This document shows, in pieces, positions 13,001-22,000 of a stretch of 64,000 nt of DNA (its first letter is position 1; each line of letters starts with the position of its first letter). The notes under the pieces were generated by a model. The model did not search any database. It had not been told where the DNA came from and saw only the letters and a program-made list of their open reading frames with translations. Position numbers and translations under genes: made by a program. The stretch comes from Trichostrongylus colubriformis. Lineage: Eukaryota > Nematoda > Chromadorea > Rhabditida > Trichostrongylidae. The DNA lies in NCBI GenBank assembly GCA_963978905.1, contig OZ022259.1:22294068-22358067 (forward strand), written 5' to 3'.

Positions 13001-16000
13001 ATTTATGGGCTATTGGCTGGCAACCCATTTAGCAAAGGAGTAGTCGTTGACCTCGCCCAGCAATTGCTCTTATTTGGCGCTTGTTACGTGCGTTTAGTGT
13101 GATGGGCAAGTGTGATAGGTATGTTTAGGTTCTTGTTCAGCTTGCAGGATTTTTTGTGGAAGGAAACTCAAAAACTCCTACTTAACCCCTGGCCACCCTT
13201 AATTCTCTGAAGTTGGGCCAAAAACTGGATCCGGCTGGAAATTTGCATAGAGGGGTAATTCGACTCCCTACGCGCGAATATCATACAAGGAAACGTTTAG
13301 AAGTGAAAGAAAAGCACTTACTGACAATGAAACACAAAATGCGAAAAAAAGCCGCACCGGTAGTAATGCTGATGAGAAGCGCCTCGCCATTGAGATGTCG
13401 CAGGCAAGTCACAGGCAAACTTCGACCCCTCGTAACTCACTTCAGGATGTCATTTTGCAATTTTGGCTTTCACAGTTGTAATCAGCCTTCGAAGCTCTAT
13501 CGATCCCCCCGGGTCTCATTTCAAAGTTCCATGGGAAGTAAAATACCCTCCCTTGTTACTTCACTAGATACAGTACATGAACAGAAACACGAAAAGAACC
13601 GAGAATTCGAAGAGCAACTCGTTTGGATTCTTGCCACAACATTTCAACAGCCGTCAGTGACCAGAGCGCAGTTTCAAATTTTGCGTCCAGTGTTTATTTG
13701 CTTCTCACTCTGCGCCTCTGACCACGCGAATGTCGCCTTTTTGCTCTTTGCTCTCTGGCGTCCAAACGTACTCGGGTGCCCCAACCCAACGTCCGTCACC
13801 TTGAGTAACCCTATCACAGCTGAATTCTTGTAAATGAATCGGGTCGCCGCGCGTTTTGCTGGTTCCGTTGGAAAACGTTCGCACTCTACAGCGCGGCTAC
13901 TTCGCGTAATAAGCCCGAGTTCGAGTGCCCTGTCGCACACCCAACTTCGAGGACATTACGAAGGGCCATAACTCATGGATTGCATCTGTCCACATTAGCT
14001 AAATGGGAAACGTCTGAGAGTCACCGTCGATCAGTGGTTTCCAGTGGTCCCGCTAGAATGTCGGCGCGGTATGGTTTATTCTCGTCTATGCCGACGTAAT
14101 GGTTTCTCCTAGTCTACACCATAGGCAGTCTCCAAATGTGGACGCTGTTGGAAGATGCACTAGAACTCTTTCGCTCTGATTATTGTTCTAATACTAAACG
14201 GATAGTCTATTCGGCTGATTATTTCACAAGAACTATATTCTTGTACTGAACATTGTGGAAATATGCTATGGCAGGACACAAAGGGCGACACCTGGGGATT
14301 ATTGGAGTTGACACTACGGCTTGGCAGACGACACAGTCGATGTCGTATGTGATCATAACTATGGAGCTACCAGGCAACAATTATCAGAGTACAGCGTGGT
14401 GCCGAGAAAACTTGTTTGCTAGACTACGAACCCTTTTGTTCACGTTTCTCTACCAATACCCTATATAAGACCTCCTATGACTTTTTCGCTGTTGGTACTT
14501 CCTGATCGTCTATCGATAATTTGTGCTCATGTCTATTGCAATGATGTAAACAGTATTTATCTACCATACGACCCACTCTCCTTCGGGTGCTTCATGTTAG
14601 GATAGAAAATTCGCCTCGTAGTGTCTAGAGTGCGACGCGATGGGTATGAGCTAGGGCACTGCAGTAGCTCGCTCCCATCACGGTGTCCTCCGCCTTGATT
14701 TAGGTGTCATCGCCACAGGATCTCAATAATACATCCGCCTTGTTTTAGGTGTCATCGCCACAGGATCTCAATAATACAGTCTCTCTCGCATCTAACCCAC
14801 GACCACGCGTATTTTCTTCTGTAATGGCACACCCCCTTCATCATCGGTTATCGTTTACAGTCATGTTCGCTGATCGCTAGACATGTCTAATGTCGCGATA
14901 CCGAATATGATCCCTTCCTATTGATATCTCAAACTTACGCTGAACCACGAACCACGCACGCATGATAATGAAGTATATCAGCATAGTGGGCACTAATGGT
15001 TGACATTGAGTTATGGTGAAAGGCCATCATGGTTCAATAAGGCCGCGTTCATACTTTGCGCACGGACGCCAGCATCGGCAGTGACGGTGTCAAAACATGT
15101 GCCGCCGCCGACCATGAAGGCATGGTGACACGCTCCGTTTGTGATACGTTTGATCCAACCACACACACTACAGTATGATGATCGTGACGTGAACCCACGA
15201 TTAGGCTTAGGTTTTGGCATGGTGCCAAATTATACCGAGATTCAAATTAGAATTCATGTGTTGTCGCTACGAGCGCACCATTCTACAAGTGGTTTGGTCG
15301 ATTATTTACAAATGGAGCGCGTCACCAGAATGCCGTCACGGTCGGCGGCGGGCACATGATGTTGATGCCGTGACTTCCGGTGCCGGCGTCGGTGCGCAAA
15401 GTATGAACGCAGCCCAAGATAGTGGTAAGCGGCACTGGGATTGATTGGTCGTTCCGGTGCTCACTGGCGATATGTAAACGTACGAGCGAGCAACAGTGAG
15501 CGACACTCGGTCACTATGTGTGGGAATTGTATGGAAGAGGAGCCAGAACATTGGGTGAGAGCGGAAGCAATGAACAAAATGGACACTTGGTTACGGAAAG
15601 TCAACGACCAATACCGTGCGAATCAGACGAAGTAGGCGGCATCGAACGACAGTGCGCGATAAAAGTTTATCCAGCATCGCCGATCATTGTTTAGCAATCA
15701 CCGTGACGAAGAAAATTTTATAAAGAAAGAGGAGAATGTTCAAGCGTTAATCAATCCCGTCTATGGGATGCGCCGCACATTCTAGGTCCATTCAGAAGCG
15801 TGGTGGCGGGCGGGCGAGTGCGTTTTGGCCTACACAATAACTCGCGGGGGTCAGCGTTGTAGAAGTTAATGTTTTATACTCCCAGATGAGTCTGGTAGCT
15901 GTTCACCGATCCCGAAAGGGTGGAAAGTTAGTTAGCCGAGGCGGGCGTCGATGCGGAATTTGATCCCCGAACCATAAGAATGAGGTGCGCGCCATCTGTC

Positions 16001-19000
16001 ACTATGCCACCTCTGCCCCTCATGAAAAAATTCAAAGTATGGAAAGAAAGTAGCAGCAAATAAGAGAAGCATAATGTTATCATACAAAACAGAGTAATGC
16101 TATGTGGTTAGTCACGGGGGGGGGGGAGGCTATGCTTCAGTGTACGCTCGATGACTTTAGCTGGTTGGGATCTGAGACCTTCTCCCTGTATAGTGTGCTA
16201 CGAAATACAAAAACTAGCTGAGATACAAAAAATTTTCAAGGCACTAACGAATCCCGAAAAAACCAGTGCAGGGAAAGGACTGCTCAATAATGGCACTGCA
16301 GAGAAAGAAATGCTCAATGATGACACGCTCATGGAATACGCAAATGGTCAGTTGGGACCTAGATATTTAATTTTTTGGCAATATGACATTCGTTTGACGC
16401 GATACCGCTTGGCGCCTGCGCCATAGGCGCCGTTTTGGCGCCGGCGCCTATGGCGCAGGCGTCAAGCGGTTTCGCGTCAAACGAATGTCATATTCGTGTT
16501 CTACGGGTCGAAATACCCCTTGGGACAAATTTTGAGCGAGTTTGGTAATTTACCCCATTTTGGCGCCGGCGCCTATGGCGCTGGCGCCAAGCGGTTTCGC
16601 GTCAAACGAATGTCATATTCGTGTTCTACGGGTCGAATTACCCCTGGGTACAAGTTTGCAGCTAAATCGAAAGGCTTTTCAAAAATCACCTCTTTGACTG
16701 CATCGCCTAAAAAGGCAGTGGGGTAGCTTTGGGTAAATAGTGCCAATTTTTTTTGTTTGGGATATTCCTTGGAGCCCTATCTTTCTCATGGGAGTGTCCC
16801 TTTTCATATTTTTCAACATTTTTTTATCAGCCCCATTTTAGCCAGCCATATCGAAAGAGCAAGTCGTCGAATAAAAGAGAAAAACGAAAAGATGAACGGC
16901 GATTCAGTACCTGTTGAGCCAGCGAAGACAGTGAATCAGTCACCGGGTGTGCTCGAACCAGAGATGGAATTGAATGTGGAGGATATAACAGTAGGTTTTT
17001 GGATTTTTTTCTGTGATTTGATCGACCATTTTGGTGGAAAACTTCCCTATGAGCCACCGATGTCTTCCCGTACCAATGTGTAGTTCTGAATGTGTGAGAG
17101 GACACTCAAATCGGATCAGTTCATATCGCGCTATTCAGTGCGCGACCAGTTCACATTGAGGCACTTTCTTGCGCGAAGGCGCAATTCGCGTGGTGCGATG
17201 GCCCATTTCGAGTGTCCTTCCGCACATTCCAATTTCCCGAATTTTCAGTCCGGCTGCGTTTTTTTTAAAGAAACCTACTGCTCAGATAGTAATGCCAGCT
17301 CTTGACACCGTAGAATCGGAAATCGTATCAAGCTATTGATTGCTTGTTTAGATGCTTCGATCGGAGTCAGTGAATTCCATTACTGCAAGTGCAGGGCGAT
17401 CGAGTCGCCTCGGCAGGGTATTCCATACGAGACACGCGAAATCATCCAAGAATCGGTGAGAAAGTTTTTCTCTCTCTTTTCCTACTTTTTCTCGGGAGTT
17501 GAAAAGTTACAGTCTAATTTTCCGTAGAATTCACAAGTTTCTTTTCGATTTTGAAATCGATCGGAATAACTTTGAATTAAGGAGTTAAGAGTCACAAGAT
17601 CTGATAAGAATATACGTGCTTTTCATTGCTTGTGGTGCTATCCCTTCGATTCTGCGTCATTTGGGATCAGCGTGTGAAAGGGCATGAAAGGGTAGCTCGG
17701 ACACTTTTTCTAAAACTTTTTTAGGGAGGCATGAGGAAATTGTTAGTTGTATGTTTAACCATCAATTCTATGCCTTTAGCTTCAGGTTTCTATCAAGACT
17801 TGTCCGTACCCGTAGAAATTTATCCAGGCCTGGTCTAGGTTGCTCCTCTGATCGTATTCTATTAGGTTGTTGCAAAATTATTTGGTTTCAAGGTATGTAT
17901 AAATAAGTAGATTTTTTACCCTGAACTATTCCATCCCAAGGAACGCCAGGCATACCATTTGGTGGGTTTTTTCTGCTCTTTCAGAAACTTCTATGAATGT
18001 CGCTCTAAGTTTTCCAGCCGGCCTTTTCCAGGGCTGCGTACAATCATGAACCGACGCGACTATCGAGTCATCATGCTTTATGAGTTTAAATTGGAACACT
18101 ACGCAGCGGAGGCAGCTTGTAATCTCAGCAGTGTTTTTGGGACGAATTGTCCTTGCGAACGGACAGTGGAGCTCTGGTTTAAAAAATTTGCTTCTGGCGA
18201 TTTTGATCTCGAAGAGAAGTCGGGTCGCGGCCGCAGGTCATCGCTTAATGATCAAGATTTAAGGAGAGCCGTCGAAGCAAATCCGGAGACGAATACTCGT
18301 ACGTTAGCAGAAGACCTAGGCGTACATTATTCTACAGTGGCCAGACATTTGCTGACAATCGGCAAGGTGAAGAAGATGTCGAAGTGGGTGCCTCATGACC
18401 TGACCGATGAGCAGCGTCTGGCACGTTTTGACACCTGCTCTAATCTCCTAGTTCGCCATAAAAATGAGCCATTTGTAAACCGTATTATAACTGTAGATGG
18501 AAAATGGGTTCTTTATGATAACAGGAAGCGGGGATTAGTCTGGGTAGATAAGGATGCTCCTCCAAAAACTTTTCCTAAACCCGACCTTCACCCTAAAAAG
18601 GTTATGATTACTGTGTGGTGGTGTTGTAAAGGTGTAATCCATTACGGTTTCTTGCAACCTGGTCAGCCAGTCACAGCAGAGTCTTACTGTTGTGATCTGG
18701 AGCAAATGTATAGAAAGTTGCAAAAATTGTGGCCGGCGGTGGTGAATAGAGGAGGGCCGATCCTGTTGCAGGACAACGCAAGGCCACACACCTCACAAAT
18801 CACTCGGCAAAAATTGACCCACTCGGGTATAGAAGTTCTCCCTCACCCAGCGTATTCTCCCGACCTTTCCCCAACAGACTATCACTTTTTTCGAGCCCTC
18901 AATTCTCATCTGCGTCAGAAACAATTTACTAATTTAGACGATGTTGAATGTGCCTTCCTTGACTTCGTTGATTCTCGTGATAGTAGTTTTTATAGTGAAG

Positions 19001-22000
19001 GCTTAGACTTATTGCCTGTTTGTTGGCAAAAGTGTGTAGATTCTGATGGTTTTTACTTCGATTAATAAACTTGTGTTTAAGCTGAGTTATAGTAGTTTGA
19101 AGTATGCGATCCATTTCCGAAATTAATTTTGCAACAACCTGATATTATGCAGTACTATGCTTCTTCGTGAAGCCCCATGTTTTAGTTTTTTATATGGTTT
19201 TCATATCAATCGTTTTCTCATTCAGTCACTGCCATAGCTAAGATCTGCTGAATTTTACGAGCCTCTATTTCCTTTCTCCCTCTTTTTGAATCCGTGCCTA
19301 CACAACCACAAAGAGGATGTGTTCCCTGACGTCGGAGTTTTGCGTGCTATGACATTGGGTCCCATGGCGATTACTCTACGATAGTGCCCGTGGCGGTTGC
19401 CGTGTGATCGCTCTAGAACACAACCATGACAGTACCCCTGGTTCGCACGAGGCTAATCGCTTCGTGAAATCATGGCGAAAGGGTGCATACCAGTTCTCAG
19501 CACGAAGTTATTACACCAAACATGTGTCATGCATATTGTGCCGACTCCCGATTTTTTGCTGAATCTCGAATAGCTCTTTGTTCACGTTCTGTCATTTCAT
19601 AGTCCGAGCAAATCAGCCCATTGACGACCGCGGCATTTTTACTTGTCTGACGCTTGGAACCGCGCGGGATTTTCCCACGCTCCGCGTGTGACGTCGTGCC
19701 ACACGGTCCCACAGGGACACCTTTTTTGGGAAGCCATCATTTTTCACCTTTTGCATTGTAATTAGGTGTCCAGCTGCACGTATATTATTAGGTTGATCGA
19801 GAAGTTTTGATAGGGTTGAGATTTCTTCTGTTTCATTTTACAACTCAGCAAACAATGAAAGCTAACCCACATCATTATAACCATCGTTAGTTACAACATT
19901 GTCCCACCCACCGGGCAGGTCAGCGATTCCCTTCTCTCAAACTGAGAAGATTGGGAGTAATGAAGTCACCGACACCTTTAAACGTGGTCGTAGTTGACGA
20001 GTTTTTTTTTCTGTCAGGAAAGCCTTGAGGGGCCGGAACAAGTGGTAATCTGAGGGGGCAATGTCAGGTGAATAGGGTGGATGTGGAACCGTCTCTCTCT
20101 CATAGGTAAAGAGCCCCGTGCAAAATTGGAGGAGCTAGGTTGGGACACGGTTCCACACCCACCCTATTCACCTGATACTGTCCCCTCAGATCACCACTTG
20201 TTCCGGCCGTTCAAGGTTTTACTAGCAAGAAAAAAACTAGGACCACCTTGAACAAGGGGTCGGTAACTTCTTTGAATACCAATTTTCCAGTTCTGGGAGA
20301 AGGGAATCGCTGACCTGCCCGTTGGGTGGGACAATGTTGTAACTAACGATGGTTATTATATTGCGGATTAGCTTTCATTGTTTGCTGAGTTGTAAGATTT
20401 AACAGGAAAAATCTCAACCCTATCAAAACTTTTCGATCAGCCTTATAATATATAGACCACATTTAAATTAAGCTCTCTTGTATTAAGCTTCGTATTAAGC
20501 TTTTAGGCGATTATCGCAGGCGATGCGTTAGCTGTTATGAAGAAATGTGCAAAATATAAGGGCGCAAGTACGCTGCATCTCATGCCAAAAGAGTCTGTAC
20601 CCGTTGCAGCAGATGCAGACACTATTTCTATATTAATTGTTTTCAAAATAACAGATTTTTATCCACCCCCTGTTAAGAAGCTCAATAATTCAACAACCAA
20701 AAGTTATTTTCTTGTACCATGATCTGTGTAGAAAGCCTTCATATTTGAGGTATACATAATCAACAAAAGATTAAAAAGAAGCGCAAAATATAAGTTACAA
20801 GACTGTGACACGACATCGTGTCACACGGTCGTCAATGCGTCAAATGCTCTGTATCCCATCTGGCCAGAATCCTTCCGATTTTCGACGAATTTTCTTATCA
20901 GGACGACTTGCTTCCGATTCAAAGGCAGTGGTAGGGGTAGTTAGCACCGAGAATCAAAAAAATATCGAATACAAATGTCCAGGCTCTCTTCAGTTCGAAA
21001 GGGAAGAAAAAACGGAGAGAAACGGTGAAAAACTCGAGAAATACGACCACCTCCCCACCGTCAAGTTCGAATGGAGGCGAGCTCTGTTTGCGAAAGGGGC
21101 GGGACTGTCGAACAAGGGACAGCTGTTGAAAAAGTCGGCTCATTAGAGCTCGATGGCGTCTGTTTTCATCGGAAATTTTGCCACGTATAGTGTTTCGTGA
21201 CCCGTAGCTTTCATTCTGATCATCCGCTCCAGGAGTTTCCGTTGCTCGCATCACCCTTACCACTGTCTTTAATCATCTGAGCAGCCTACTGAACATTATG
21301 GCCTGACCATTGCTTTTTCGCTGAAAAATTTTGCGTTGTCGTGAATAGCAGTGCTTTCGATGGTAACGCTCTCGGAAGTGTGATCACAGCGCTTTCGCTT
21401 TCACTGGAAAATCCATAAATGTTACGGTAGTATTTTAGAGGAAATCTACCGCGAGGAGAAGTTGAAATGTCGATCCGTTATGCTGAAGCATTAAGGAAGT
21501 TGGTGGTGCAGGTGCTTGGAGCTAGAGATCTCCTGCCATGGGAGAAGGATGGAGAGTGTAATCCGTACGCAACGGTAATTCTAGCCACGTCTTTCAGTCC
21601 TACTAAACATGGGTTTTGTTGATGTCGTAAAAATTGTTGCGAAAAAACCATCAAAATTAAGAATTGTTACTATTGGAATTGTTGGATTTTTTAGGTGAAG
21701 GTAGTTTCTGTCGAAAACAATAAAGAAATCTCGAAGCGTAAGACCGGAGTCGTCAAAAACTCACTGAACCCCTCTTTCGATAATCAGTAAGTGGAGCGCA
21801 GATCGATATTTTGTGATCAGCCACTAAATGATAATTATTGATTTTTCAGTTTTGAATTCGACATGGACGCACAAGATATCCATAATTACCGACTGCAGAT
21901 ATTAGTCAAAGATGACACAAATTATGGAACATTTTCTAGGAAACCAGTACTTGGTCAAGTAAGTTTGCTTACCTACTTGTTTGTTTATTGTTTATTTGTA

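Noticed and set aside
13213..13833. 206-codon plus-strand frame
   Set aside because: It begins inside and leaves across the right end of the 12531-13558 inverted-repeat element; no recognisable protein.
13890..13960. Possible tRNA gene (GAGTTCGAGTGCC word)
   Set aside because: No acceptor stem or anticodon arm could be paired around it.
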